DNA of 64,000 nucleotides from Candidatus Latescibacterota bacterium (GTDB taxonomy: Bacteria; Latescibacterota; UBA2968; UBA8231). The stretch's first letter is position 1; each line of letters starts with the position of its first letter. The translations under genes and the position numbers were made by a program. The DNA lies in the NCBI GenBank assembly GCA_022826515.1, contig JAJDUT010000024.1, forward strand, positions 1-64,000, written 5' to 3'. Shown here piece by piece: positions 35,020 through 44,009 of the stretch. The notes beneath the pieces were generated by a model. The model ran no database searches and was not told the DNA's origin. It saw nothing but the letters and a program-made list of their open reading frames with translations.

Positions 35020-35220
35020 GATCAATCTCCTTTATGTGGGTTGTTCAACATTATAGCAATCAAATTCTACGGCGCAATACCTAGGCGCTTAATACGCGAC
35101 AGCAGATGCGACGCGATGTCGGCTCGTCGTTGGCGAATGTCCTTGATTGGAGAGACTTGGGTTGTTTAGCTTACGAAGATGCCTGCTACTTTTCCACAAT
35201 CTGCCAGTGAGGAAAACGCG

Positions 35221-36474
35221 ATGATGAAGCTGGCGCGGCGTTTGGTTCCCCTCCTTGTGATGGGGTTGCTGCTGGCGACTATGGCCTGTGTGGGCGAGCA
35301 GGATGCCCCCGAGGCAAATGACGGCGGCAGGGAAATGAATGCGCCGCACCCGGCAACAGCGCCGGAAGAAGGCCACGAGGACCCCGGGTTTTCCGACGAC
35401 CACATCCTTTTTGGTCAATCGGCCGCGTTTACCGGCCCGGCCCAGGAATTGGGCAAGGCGATGCGCTTGGGAATTGAGGCGGCATTCCACGAGGCCAATC
35501 AGGCAGGAGGCGTCCATGGCCGCGAACTCAAGCTCAAGGCGTTGGATGACGGCTATGAAACCGACTTTGCCGCTTCCAACACGCAACGGTTGATTGAGAA
35601 TGAAAGGGTATTCGCGCTGATCGGCGCGGTGGGCACACCCACGTCCCGCGCTGCATCACCGCTGGCCCAAGCTGCCGGGGTGCCCTTCCTCGCTCCGTTC
35701 ACGGGAGCCGAGTTCTTGCGCGATCGGGAGTTGGACCATGTGCTCAACGTCCGGGCATCGTACTACCAAGAAACCGAGGAGATGGTGGCGCGGCTCACCG
35801 AGGATTTGGGGATCACCCGCGTTGCCGTCCTCTATCAGGATGATTCCTTCGGCTTGAACGGGCTGGAGGGCACGCGATTGGCACTGGAGCGCCGGGGCTT
35901 GGAGCCGGTAGCGGCCTCGCACTACCCACGCAATACCCGCGCTGTGAAGGGAGCCGCGCTCAAAATCATCGCGGCCAAGCCGGAAGCGGTGATCATGATT
36001 GCCTCGTACAATCCGGTGGTCAAGACCATAGAGTTGGTGCGGCGGGAACTGGACCCGGTATTCATGACGGTCTCCTTCGTGGGGAGCAACGCTTTGGCGA
36101 ACGAGTTGGGGCCCGACGGGGCCGGCGTGTACGTTACGCAAGTGGTTCCTCTCCCCGATGACAAAAACATCCCGGTGGTGGCTCGATACCACCGCGCCCT
36201 CTCCGAGTACGACCCCCAAGCGGAACCCGGGTTCGTTTCGTTGGAAGGTTATCTGGCCGGACGCTTGGCCGTCGCTGGTCTCAAAGCCTGCGGCCCCGAC
36301 CTGAGTCGAGCGTGCCTGCTCCACGCGGTGCGAGATACCGGCACCATAGAAATTGACGGGATGCAGCTTAAATACGGGCCGGACGATAATCAGGGATCCG
36401 ACGCCGTGTTCTTGACCGTGATTGGTACGGACGGCAAGTACCACGGGGTCGAAAAACTAAAAGGCCTGTACTAA
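35221..36474 (+). CDS. Type I periplasmic substrate-binding lipoprotein (Peripla_BP_6), orphan
   Basis: This 417-residue binding protein is of the branched-chain amino acid/urea type. It starts at ATG 35221 (MMKLARRLVPLLVMGLLLAT), and the lipobox is LLATMAC, giving an N-terminal lipid anchor. The mature part starts with an acidic/Pro-rich linker, then ILFGQSAAFTGPAQELGKAM, GALIGAVG-like FALIGAVGTPTSRA, NVRASYYQETEE and YQDDSFGLNG. No ABC permease or ATPase gene is near. Instead, the antiporter gene follows 25 bases downstream. It is closely related to the binding protein at 50538-51731, sharing long identical blocks. A sensor or regulatory role is therefore as likely as transport. Confidence 0.9.
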   Translation: MMKLARRLVPLLVMGLLLATMACVGEQDAPEANDGGREMNAPHPATAPEEGHEDPGFSDDHILFGQSAAFTGPAQELGKAMRLGIEAAFHEANQAGGVHGRELKLKALDDGYETDFAASNTQRLIENERVFALIGAVGTPTSRAASPLAQAAGVPFLAPFTGAEFLRDRELDHVLNVRASYYQETEEMVARLTEDLGITRVAVLYQDDSFGLNGLEGTRLALERRGLEPVAASHYPRNTRAVKGAALKIIAAKPEAVIMIASYNPVVKTIELVRRELDPVFMTVSFVGSNALANELGPDGAGVYVTQVVPLPDDKNIPVVARYHRALSEYDPQAEPGFVSLEGYLAGRLAVAGLKACGPDLSRACLLHAVRDTGTIEIDGMQLKYGPDDNQGSDAVFLTVIGTDGKYHGVEKLKGLY

Positions 36475-36499
36475 AGAGGCACCTACGGAGAACCTCAAG

Positions 36500-38245
36500 A
36501 TGTCCATGGAAGGCTTCTCGCTCCAAGCGATAGTGGATCTGTTTAGATTCGGTGAGCACGCGCATGAACTACACCAATCGCTGTTGACGCTCGGGATGCT
36601 CATCATCGTCGCCAAGTTGGCCGAGGGCGTTTTTCGCCGGCTGCGGTTGAACGCCATCATCGCCTATGCGGCGACCGGTATGTTGCTTGGGCCGGTCATG
36701 GAACTGACCGGCGTCTGGTGGATTGAGTCTTCGCTGCACCTCGAGTTGGTTTTGGCGCTGGGGGTGTTCATATTTTTTTTCCTGATCGGCCTAGACGAAG
36801 TGGATATTTCCAGTTTCATGGCGTCTCTCAAAGGCCATTACTTCCTCGCCGCCGTACTCTCCGTGACCGTGTCGCTAAGCATTTCGATGCTGGTCACCAC
36901 CGATTTGGTTTTCGACTTCGGACTAAAACTGAATTTCACCGAGTCGCTGGCGTTGGCTGGCGTGCTGTCGATGACCAGTCTGGGCATCGTGGCCAAAGTG
37001 CTGACGGACGGCGGATACCTGAAACAGCCGGTTGGACTGCAAATTTTCACGGTGGTGATCATCGCCGAGTTGATTGCCCTGCTGCTGATCGGCTTCAGCA
37101 TCGGCGAACACGCCCACCAAGTTTCGCCGGTCGGCATACTGATTTTGCTGGGCAAAGTGGCCGGTTTTTCGGTGGTGACTTGGGTGTTGTCGTCGCGGGT
37201 GTTGCCGCCGTTGGTGGCGCTGTTGCAGCGGGTGATCCAAGTGCCGCAACTCTCCTTGGGTTTGCTGCTTGGCATGCTCTTCCTGATAGTGTACGGCGCG
37301 GAAGCAGTGGGACTCCACGGCTCACTCGGTGCTTTACTGTTCGGGGCGTCGCTGTCGAGCCTGCCCTACCAAGTGCAGCGGGAGATCATCCCGGGGATTC
37401 GCAGCGTGGCCGAGGGGTTTTTCGTGCCGCTGTTTTTTGCTTCCGCCGGATTGAGCTTCAGCTTTACCTTCGCAACCTTGCCGCTGGGGGCCATGGCGGG
37501 TTTGGCGCTGATCCCATTGCTCGGCAACTTCACCGGCGCTTTCATCGGCGCTTACGTGTCCCGCCTCGCCGTGCCCTACGCCGTGGCCACCGGGCTGATG
37601 GGTAAGGGAGTGGCTGAAATCGCGCTGCTGCTGGTTATGTGGAATTCTGGAATCATTGACGAGGTGGTTTTCTCGTTCTTGGTGCTGGTCATGTTCTGCT
37701 ACATCTTGTTCATGCCGTCGGTGATCAACTTCGCGGTGAGCCGGGCCAGCCGCCGGACCGACCTGCCAGCGCAACTTGACGACATTCCATTGGGCATAGT
37801 CCGCTTCGCGCTGGAAGACATCAAGATTGATGACATTCTGGACCGCTCGCGTCGGCACCCTGCGCCTTCGGTCACCGTGCGCGATTTCACCGAGCAGTGG
37901 ATCGTCCCGCACCAGCCCCACTACGTTGTGGCAGATAGGGAAGCGCTGGTCGGGATCGTGTCCTTGGAGATGCTCCGCTACCTGCCTAAGGACGCTTGGG
38001 GCAAGACCCAACTCGACGCTGTGGTCCGCCGCCAAACCCCATTGGCCTATCCCGATGAGCAAGTCGAAGATGTGCTGCACCGCATGTCAGAGAATTCTCT
38101 TTCCGTCATGCCCGTTGTGGAAAGGGATGCGGAAAAGTTTTTGGGCGCGGTCACCAACAGCGACATCATCCAACTCATGACCATGGAGACTATGGGCGAG
38201 GGCAGATCGCTGCACCGGCCGGTGCGGTCTCGACAGAATCATTAA
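36500..38245 (+). CDS. CPA2-type cation:proton antiporter with C-terminal CBS-like domain
   Basis: This 581-residue inner-membrane protein has about 12 membrane segments of the KefB/NhaS3 type (residues 20-410). It shows the family features FFFLIGLDEVDISSF (near 95), LAGVLSMTSLGIVAKVL (near 150), LGALLFGASLSSLP and LMGKGVAEIALLLVMWNSGI. The cytoplasmic tail (about 440-575) contains a CBS-like pair, seen as HYVVADREALVGIVSLEMLR and RMSENSLSVMPVVERD followed by FLGAVTNSDIIQLM. CBS pairs commonly sense nucleotides or ionic state. It is probably co-transcribed with the upstream binding protein. The ion is not predictable from motif inspection. Confidence 0.88.
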   Translation: MSMEGFSLQAIVDLFRFGEHAHELHQSLLTLGMLIIVAKLAEGVFRRLRLNAIIAYAATGMLLGPVMELTGVWWIESSLHLELVLALGVFIFFFLIGLDEVDISSFMASLKGHYFLAAVLSVTVSLSISMLVTTDLVFDFGLKLNFTESLALAGVLSMTSLGIVAKVLTDGGYLKQPVGLQIFTVVIIAELIALLLIGFSIGEHAHQVSPVGILILLGKVAGFSVVTWVLSSRVLPPLVALLQRVIQVPQLSLGLLLGMLFLIVYGAEAVGLHGSLGALLFGASLSSLPYQVQREIIPGIRSVAEGFFVPLFFASAGLSFSFTFATLPLGAMAGLALIPLLGNFTGAFIGAYVSRLAVPYAVATGLMGKGVAEIALLLVMWNSGIIDEVVFSFLVLVMFCYILFMPSVINFAVSRASRRTDLPAQLDDIPLGIVRFALEDIKIDDILDRSRRHPAPSVTVRDFTEQWIVPHQPHYVVADREALVGIVSLEMLRYLPKDAWGKTQLDAVVRRQTPLAYPDEQVEDVLHRMSENSLSVMPVVERDAEKFLGAVTNSDIIQLMTMETMGEGRSLHRPVRSRQNH

Positions 38246-38281
38246 GGTGGACAAGTCCATCGAACGCAAAAAAGGAAAAAT

Positions 38282-39499
38282 ATGAAAATCACGGATCTCA
38301 AATGCGCGGTCATCGGCAACAACCCGGTCGTGCGCATCAATACCGACGAGGGCATTTACGGCCTCGGAGAAGTCGAGGCGAGCAAGTCCTATCTCAAGCC
38401 TCACGTGCTGTTTTACAAAGACCGCATCCTCGGCCAGGACCCGACCGACGTCGAGCGGGTGATGCTCAATATCCGCCGCTTGGGCAGCTTCAAGCCTTGG
38501 GGCAGTGCGGTCAGCGCGATTGAGATGGCGCTGTGGGACATTGCCGGCAAGGCCGCGGGCGTGCCGGTGTACAAGCTGCTCGGCGGCAAAATCCGCGACC
38601 GCGTGCGGGTGTACAACGGCGCGGTGCGCTTCCCCATGGCACCCGCCCGCCCGCCTGCGGAGGGTGGCCGCCCGCCCGAGGACTACGCGGACAATATGCA
38701 GCGCATGATAGACGCGCCGCAGAAGTTCAGCATCATCAAGCAGGGCCTCGCCTTCCACGGCGGACGGATCACTGAGTCGCCTAAACATTTCTACGGCACT
38801 CACCAAGCCGGTCCGGGCCACGCCAATCGCGGCCCTTTGAGCGAACGCGGCCTCAACTACATCGTCGATTGCATCCGCGCGATGAAGGAAGTGTGTGGCG
38901 ACGAGGTTGGCTTGGCGCTGGATTTGGGTCCGGGTATGCTCGTGCCGGATGCGCGCCGTCTCGCCCAAGCGGTCGAAGACCTCAACGTGGCGTGGCTAGA
39001 GGACATGCTCACCGGCGATTACGTGCCCTATGTGTCGGCGGATCACTACCGCGAGGTCACGCAGAGCACCTCGACGCCGATCCACACGGGCGAGCAGATC
39101 TACCTGCGGCACAATTTTCAAGACCTGATTGAGAAGCGCGCCGTAGATGTCATCGGCCCGGATCCCTGCGACATCGGCGGTATCGCGGAGCTAAAATGGG
39201 TGGCTGAATACGCCGATATGCACGGCATCCTCATGGCTCCCCACGGCGTGCTCGACGGCCTGTTGGGTTTGGCGGCTTTGGTGCAGGTCGCGGCGACGCT
39301 GCCGCAAAACTACATTGCGTTTGAATATCCAACCGGCCAGCCCGAGTGGTGGTACGACATCGTCACGGGCTTGCCCGACCCGATTGTGGTCGATAGCCAC
39401 ATCGCCGTTTGGGACGCGCCCGGGATGGGCGTTGATTTAATTGCCGAAGAAGCGCGGTGCTATCTGCGCGAGGAAGATGCCGACTTTTTTGACCAGTAG
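38282..39499 (+). CDS. Mandelate racemase/muconate lactonizing family dehydratase (acid-sugar dehydratase-like)
   Basis: This 405-residue enolase-superfamily protein has a capping domain (residues 1-115, INTDEGIYGLGEVEASKSY). A TIM barrel follows, with metal ligands in LALDLGPGML (Asp), VAWLEDML (Glu) and STPIHTGEQIYLR (Glu), and a catalytic histidine in LMAPHGVLDGL. The pattern fits the D-galactonate/mannonate-type dehydratase groups. The start is ATG 38282, with AAAGGAAAAA before it. Downstream are an alcohol dehydrogenase (22 bases) and another enolase-superfamily gene (23 bases), indicating an oxidise-and-dehydrate pathway for a sugar acid. The exact substrate is unknown. Confidence 0.9.
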   Translation: MKITDLKCAVIGNNPVVRINTDEGIYGLGEVEASKSYLKPHVLFYKDRILGQDPTDVERVMLNIRRLGSFKPWGSAVSAIEMALWDIAGKAAGVPVYKLLGGKIRDRVRVYNGAVRFPMAPARPPAEGGRPPEDYADNMQRMIDAPQKFSIIKQGLAFHGGRITESPKHFYGTHQAGPGHANRGPLSERGLNYIVDCIRAMKEVCGDEVGLALDLGPGMLVPDARRLAQAVEDLNVAWLEDMLTGDYVPYVSADHYREVTQSTSTPIHTGEQIYLRHNFQDLIEKRAVDVIGPDPCDIGGIAELKWVAEYADMHGILMAPHGVLDGLLGLAALVQVAATLPQNYIAFEYPTGQPEWWYDIVTGLPDPIVVDSHIAVWDAPGMGVDLIAEEARCYLREEDADFFDQ

Positions 39500-39521
39500 A
39501 GATAGAGTAGAAAGGAAAGGT

Positions 39522-40490
39522 ATGCGCGCGGCCCAACTAGTCGCCCCGCGTCAGTGGGAAATCATCGAGACGGACAAACCCGAGCCGGTCGGCGATCGGA
39601 TGCTGGTGAAAATGGAACGGGTCGCGGTTTGCGGCAGCGACAAGCCGCCGTTTTGCGGCCCCCATAGGCGCTATCCGCAGCCGCCCGGAGCCACTGGGCA
39701 CGAAGGCATGGGCGTGGTCCAAGCCTGCCCGTCGGGGCGCTATCGGGAGGGGGAACGGGTGCTGTTGTGGGGATTTGACCGCGGGCTTTTTCAGGAGTAC
39801 GTCTTGGCCAAGGACGACGGCGGCTGCATCCGCCTGCCCGGCGATTTGCCCGAGGAAAAGGTGCTGATGAGTCAGCTTTTGGGCACGGTGATCCACAGCT
39901 TCTACAAGCTGGGCAACATCATTGACCGCGACGTGGTAGTGATCGGCCAAGGGCCGGTGGGGCTGCTGTTTAACGCAGTGCTGCGCAACCTCGGCGCGCG
40001 CCGCATCATGGCGATTGATCCGCTGCCGTACCGCTTGGAGGTGGGCCGCCAGATGGGGGCCACGCACGCGATTTGCTCGGCATCCCAAGACCCAGTCGCC
40101 GCGGTCGCCGAGATCACCGGTGGTGCTATGGCCGATCTCGCAGTCGAGGCCGTGGGCGTGGCCGAAACCCTCGATCTCGTGCCTGATCTCTGCTGCCGCA
40201 ACGCGGAGGTAATCTGCTTTGGCGTCCCGGACAAGGCCCACGTCGAAGGCTTAATGACGGTCAGGATGTTGGACCTGCTGCGCCAGGAACTGCGCCTGAT
40301 TTTCTCGATCGGTCCCAATCCCGACCGCGACTATCGGCCCGCGCTCGACTGGATCGTTCAAGGGCGCATCGACGTGGCTCCGATTGTCAGCCACGTCCTG
40401 CCCTTTGCCGAGATCCAGCAAGCCTTTGCCATGGCCTTCGACGATCCCGAGCCGCACCGAGCACTGAAGGTCGTGCTCAAATTCCCCTGA
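39522..40490 (+). CDS. Zinc-dependent alcohol dehydrogenase (MDR family)
   Basis: This 322-residue medium-chain dehydrogenase starts at ATG 39522 (MRAAQLVAPRQWEIIETDKP) behind AAAGGAAAGG. The in-frame ATG at 39441 lies inside the upstream gene. Catalytic-zinc ligands appear in AVCGSDKPPFCG and ATGHEGMGVV, and the NAD site is VVVIGQGPVGLLFNAVLRNLG. The structural-zinc four-cysteine lobe of classical members is absent. Sandwiched between two enolase-superfamily dehydratase genes in one operon, it probably oxidises a sugar or sugar-derived alcohol in the same route. Confidence 0.88.
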   Translation: MRAAQLVAPRQWEIIETDKPEPVGDRMLVKMERVAVCGSDKPPFCGPHRRYPQPPGATGHEGMGVVQACPSGRYREGERVLLWGFDRGLFQEYVLAKDDGGCIRLPGDLPEEKVLMSQLLGTVIHSFYKLGNIIDRDVVVIGQGPVGLLFNAVLRNLGARRIMAIDPLPYRLEVGRQMGATHAICSASQDPVAAVAEITGGAMADLAVEAVGVAETLDLVPDLCCRNAEVICFGVPDKAHVEGLMTVRMLDLLRQELRLIFSIGPNPDRDYRPALDWIVQGRIDVAPIVSHVLPFAEIQQAFAMAFDDPEPHRALKVVLKFP

Positions 40491-40513
40491 CGCTGAGCAG
40501 AAAGGCATCCATC

Positions 40514-41749
40514 ATGCAAGTTACCCAAATCGAAGTCCACGAAATCGCGCTCGCGTACCACGACTGGATCGCCTACCCGCTCAACCACTACTACGGCCCG
40601 GCGAGCCGTACGATCTACATCGCCCACACCGACGACGGCCGGATTGGCCTCGGCGAGAGCGGGAGCACCGAGCCGCAGGAGACCATCGACCAATACATCG
40701 GCAGCAATCCCTTTGACTGGATCGGCGACGAGACTTCGCTGGGGTTGGGCACGGCCATGTACGACCTGATGGGGCAGGCGGCTGGCGTCCCCGTCTATAA
40801 GCTGTTCGGCCAGAAGTATCGGTCGTTTGTGCCCGTGGGCGCTTGGACCGTATCGACCCATCCCGAGCACATGGCCGAGACCGTAACCCGCTATGCGGCG
40901 CAGGGCTACACTTGGCTGAAGTATCACCTCTCGCCGTTTGAAAACGTCTTTGACCAGACCGAGGCTATGCAGGCAGTCGCGCCGCCCGGATTTAAAATCC
41001 ACTACGACTTCACCATGCACGGCACGGACGACCACATGCCCGAGCTGGTGGAAAAGCTAGCCGAGTATCCGATTGCTGGTTGCTTTGAGGACCCGTTACC
41101 GCCCGGCGACATCGAGGGCTACATCGACCTGCGCAAGCGGGCCAAGCGGCCCATCGTCTTGCACCACTTCCCGCTCGGAGCCACCTATGAGGTGTTGATG
41201 GAGCCGGCCGATATCTACATGCTCGGGCACGCAAAAATCGGCGATGCCATGCGCCGCGCTGGCTTGTTTGCCGCGGCCGGCAAGCCCTTTATGCTGCAAA
41301 ACGTCGGCGGTGCCATCACCCGCGCCATGGTCGTACACATGATGGCCGCCGCGCCCACGGCGACCTTCCACTGCCACAACGATTACGAGGTCTGGCAGAG
41401 CGACGTGGTAGAAGAGCGACTGGATCCGGTCAACGGCTTGGTGCGGGTGCCGGAAAAGCCGGGGCTGGGGCTGACTTTGGACCGGAAAGAATTGGAGCGG
41501 CTGAAAGCGCTAGAGTTGCCCGCACAAGACAAGTGGATCATCAAATCGCGCTTCAAAAACGGCACCCGCATGTACAACATCGCCGACCCGGCCAACTCGA
41601 TTTTTATGGTGCGGCCCGACCGCAACCGCCTGATGCCCATGAGCTATGCCGCGCCCATTGAGACCGAGTATTGGGACGACGACGGGACGGAGGAGTACCG
41701 GGCGATGTTCAGCAGGATTGAGCGCGAGGGGATCGTGCTGGAGCGTTGA
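40514..41749 (+). CDS. Enolase-superfamily (MR/MLE) protein with unusual third metal-ligand region
   Basis: This 411-residue mandelate racemase-like enzyme has a capping domain (residues 1-130, HTDDGRIGLGESGST). The barrel carries the K-x-H-type segment YTWLKYHLSPFEN, first ligand KIHYDFTMHGTDD and second ligand AGCFEDPLPPGD. Where the third acidic ligand is expected it reads KRPIVLHHFPLGATYE, so the usual Asp or Glu is not obvious. That could mean altered metal binding or a non-catalytic branch. The gene closes the three-gene operon and converges with msrB, with two bases between stops. Confidence 0.85.
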   Translation: MQVTQIEVHEIALAYHDWIAYPLNHYYGPASRTIYIAHTDDGRIGLGESGSTEPQETIDQYIGSNPFDWIGDETSLGLGTAMYDLMGQAAGVPVYKLFGQKYRSFVPVGAWTVSTHPEHMAETVTRYAAQGYTWLKYHLSPFENVFDQTEAMQAVAPPGFKIHYDFTMHGTDDHMPELVEKLAEYPIAGCFEDPLPPGDIEGYIDLRKRAKRPIVLHHFPLGATYEVLMEPADIYMLGHAKIGDAMRRAGLFAAAGKPFMLQNVGGAITRAMVVHMMAAAPTATFHCHNDYEVWQSDVVEERLDPVNGLVRVPEKPGLGLTLDRKELERLKALELPAQDKWIIKSRFKNGTRMYNIADPANSIFMVRPDRNRLMPMSYAAPIETEYWDDDGTEEYRAMFSRIEREGIVLER

Positions 41750-41751
41750 GA

Positions 41752-42153
41752 TTACTCCTGCTCGCTCTCGAATTTGAGCGCCGCTGAGTTCATGCAGTAG
41801 CGCAGGCCGGTCGGCTGGGGGCCGTCGGGGAAGACGTGGCCGAGATGGGCGTCGCACTGGCTGCACAGCACTTCGGTGCGCACCATGCCGTGGCTGGAGT
41901 CGCGCTCCTCGGCGACCTTGTCCGCGGCGATGGGCTGCCAGAAACTGGGCCAACCGGACCGCGAATCGTACTTGGTCTCCGAACTGAACAGTTCGCTGCC
42001 GCAGCAGATACAGCGATAGACGCCCTGCTCTTTATTGTTGTTGTACTCGCCGGTGAAGGCGCGCTCGGTACCCTTCTGCCGCGTTACGTGGTACTGCTCT
42101 TCGGTGAGTTCCCGCCGCCACTCGGCCTCGCTTTTGACGATTTTTTTCTCCAT
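41752..42153 (-). CDS. msrB: Peptide-methionine (R)-S-oxide reductase
   Basis: This 133-residue enzyme repairs R-methionine sulfoxide in oxidised proteins. The two zinc CxxC pairs are in [11 protein letters not shown] and [16 protein letters not shown]. The catalytic cysteine is in [26 protein letters not shown] is the substrate-binding block. The start is ATG 42153 behind GAAAGGAA. It is cytoplasmic and probably co-transcribed with the flavin reductase-like gene 27 bases upstream, a plausible oxidative-stress pair. Confidence 0.95.
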   Translation of the reverse strand: MEKKIVKSEAEWRRELTEEQYHVTRQKGTERAFTGEYNNNKEQGVYRCICCGSELFSSETKYDSRSGWPSFWQPIAADKVAEERDSSHGMVRTEVLCSQCDAHLGHVFPDGPQPTGLRYCMNSAALKFESEQE

Positions 42154-42180
42154 TGTAGCATTCCTTTCTCTTGGGCCAGT

Positions 42181-42654
42181 CTAATCGGCCAACTCGGCGT
42201 ATTGTCCGCCGAAGAAGATCAGCGGCGCGCCGCTGCCCACCTCGCCGGCGAGGCATTCGCCGATGAACATGTCGTGGTCGCCCGCGGCCGCGACGTCCAC
42301 TAGTTTGCAATCCACATAGGCCAAGGTGTCGGCTAAAATCGGCGCGCCGGTCTGGGCCACTTTGGTCGCCAGATCCGCAAAGTCCTTGGGGCCGCGCTGG
42401 GCAAAGCGCACGGAGAGGTCCTCCTGCTCTCGCTTGAGGATGTTGATGGCAAAGCCCTCGGCTTTTTGCAACAGGCCGTGCATGGACGCGCTTTTGTCAA
42501 CCGAGACCACCACCAGCGGCGGCGACAGGGACAGCGACATGACCGCGTTGGCCGTCATGCCCCAAAGCTGGCCGTCGCAGGAGGTGGTCACCACGGTGAC
42601 GCCGGTGGCAAAGCGGCCCATAATTTGCCGCTGAAGCTGAGAATCAAACGCCAT
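42181..42654 (-). CDS. Flavin reductase family protein (FMN-binding split barrel)
   Basis: This 157-residue protein has the flavin-reductase fold: the N-terminal FATGVTVVTTSCDGQLWGMTANAVMSLSLSPP, then LVVVSVDKSASMHGLLQKAEGFAINILK and GDHDMFIGECLAG. These match the NAD(P)H:flavin oxidoreductase family that supplies reduced FMN/FAD to partner monooxygenases. No obvious monooxygenase gene is adjacent. It lies between the iron-type alcohol dehydrogenase (16 bases upstream) and msrB, all on one strand. The start at 42654 has GGAAAC upstream. Confidence 0.9.
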   Translation of the reverse strand: MAFDSQLQRQIMGRFATGVTVVTTSCDGQLWGMTANAVMSLSLSPPLVVVSVDKSASMHGLLQKAEGFAINILKREQEDLSVRFAQRGPKDFADLATKVAQTGAPILADTLAYVDCKLVDVAAAGDHDMFIGECLAGEVGSGAPLIFFGGQYAELAD

Positions 42655-42670
42655 CGCGTTTCCTTTCGCT

Positions 42671-43903
42671 TTAGTTGAGTGCGTTTTGATAGATGCGGGC
42701 CGCGTCGTCCGCTTCCACTGCGACCGGATTGGGTTCGAGCAGGCGCTGGACGCTCAGGGCACTTTCGACCATCTGCGGGATGTCGGCGGCACTTATCCCG
42801 GCCGCGCTCAGCGAGCCGTAGGGGGTGTGCTGCCGCCGCAACCCGTCGATCCATTCCGCGGCTAGCTCGACCACTTCCTCGCGGCTCTTGCCGCCCAGCG
42901 CCAGCCCAGCGGCTCCCGCGGTAAAGTAGTATTTGTCGGCCACGGCCGGGGCGTTGTGCCGCATTACTCCGGGCAAGACGAGGGCTACGGCCGCGCCGTG
43001 CGGCACGGGTGCGCCGCGCTCAAAGGAGACCTTCTCGATTCCGTAGCCGAGCGCATGGCCAGCCCCGGTGTTGATGGGGCTCAACAGCAGGCCGGCGAGT
43101 AGGGCACAGCGCGCCATTTGATAGCGCGCGTCGGGGTCGCCGTGGACTACGGCTTGTACGTACGCCGGACAGCCTGCGGTCAGAGCTGCTCGCGCTACGG
43201 CGTCGCCGATGGCATTGCTCTTGGTGGAAGCCGTGCATTCGAGGGCGTGCCCGAGGGCGTCCAAGCCGGTGATTGCGGTCAATACCGGCGGCAGGTCTTG
43301 GTGCAAACGCGGGTCCACCAGCGCGGCCTTGGGCTGTAGATAGCTGCTATACACAGCCTTCTTGCCGGTTGCGTCGGCGATTACGGCCACCCGGCTGACC
43401 TCGCTGCCCGTGCCCGCGGTGGTTGGGATGCCGACGAGTGGGGCCAACGGTGGTTTTGCGTACAGGTCGAAGCCAAAGTAATCGGCCACCGAGCCGCCAT
43501 TGGCAGCAGTGCAGAGCGCGGCCTTGGCCGTGTCCATGGTGCTGCCCCCGCCCAAGGCGACGGCTACGTCGAAATCTGCGGCTGCCAGTGCGTGTGCGCA
43601 GGCATCGACGCTTTGCACGGAGGGGTTGGGTGCGATCTCGCTGTACGTACCCACCACGTCCAAGCTGTGGAGGGCTTGGCGGACTAAATCGACGAGTGGG
43701 GCGATGCCTGGATCGTGGATGAGCAGCACCCGACCCGCGCCGAGGCGGCCGCACTCGTCGGCTAGCTGCGACAGAGCACCCGCTCCGAATACGACCCGCC
43801 GGTCGCGGAATTCGAACATTTCTGCTAACGCTGCCCGCCGACTTGCTGCGGCAAAATAGGCGCTATCCGATAGCAGGTCCTCGTTGATTTGCACACTGCC
43901 CAT
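42671..43903 (-). CDS. Iron-containing alcohol dehydrogenase (group III)
   Basis: This 410-residue enzyme starts at ATG 43903 (MGSVQINEDLLSDSAYF) with GAGGAAGG six bases upstream. A longer frame to 43978 adds a non-conserved extension. The NAD site is VALGGGSTMDTAKAAL (near 108). Metal ligands are in GLDALGHALECTAS and NTGAGHALGYGIEK. The order and length match the group III dehydrogenases that act on propanediol, maleylacetate or other alcohols. It is the first gene of a minus-strand run with the flavin reductase and msrB, divergent from a PhyH gene. Confidence 0.9.
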   Translation of the reverse strand: MGSVQINEDLLSDSAYFAAASRRAALAEMFEFRDRRVVFGAGALSQLADECGRLGAGRVLLIHDPGIAPLVDLVRQALHSLDVVGTYSEIAPNPSVQSVDACAHALAAADFDVAVALGGGSTMDTAKAALCTAANGGSVADYFGFDLYAKPPLAPLVGIPTTAGTGSEVSRVAVIADATGKKAVYSSYLQPKAALVDPRLHQDLPPVLTAITGLDALGHALECTASTKSNAIGDAVARAALTAGCPAYVQAVVHGDPDARYQMARCALLAGLLLSPINTGAGHALGYGIEKVSFERGAPVPHGAAVALVLPGVMRHNAPAVADKYYFTAGAAGLALGGKSREEVVELAAEWIDGLRRQHTPYGSLSAAGISAADIPQMVESALSVQRLLEPNPVAVEADDAARIYQNALN

Positions 43904-44009
43904 TGCGGCCTTCCTCATATGTGTTGACGCGGCGAACCGAGTCTTGTTTCGCGCGGGGGATTTGTGCAATATATACACGGAATCGCAGCACTACAAAAAC
44001 GGAGCTACC

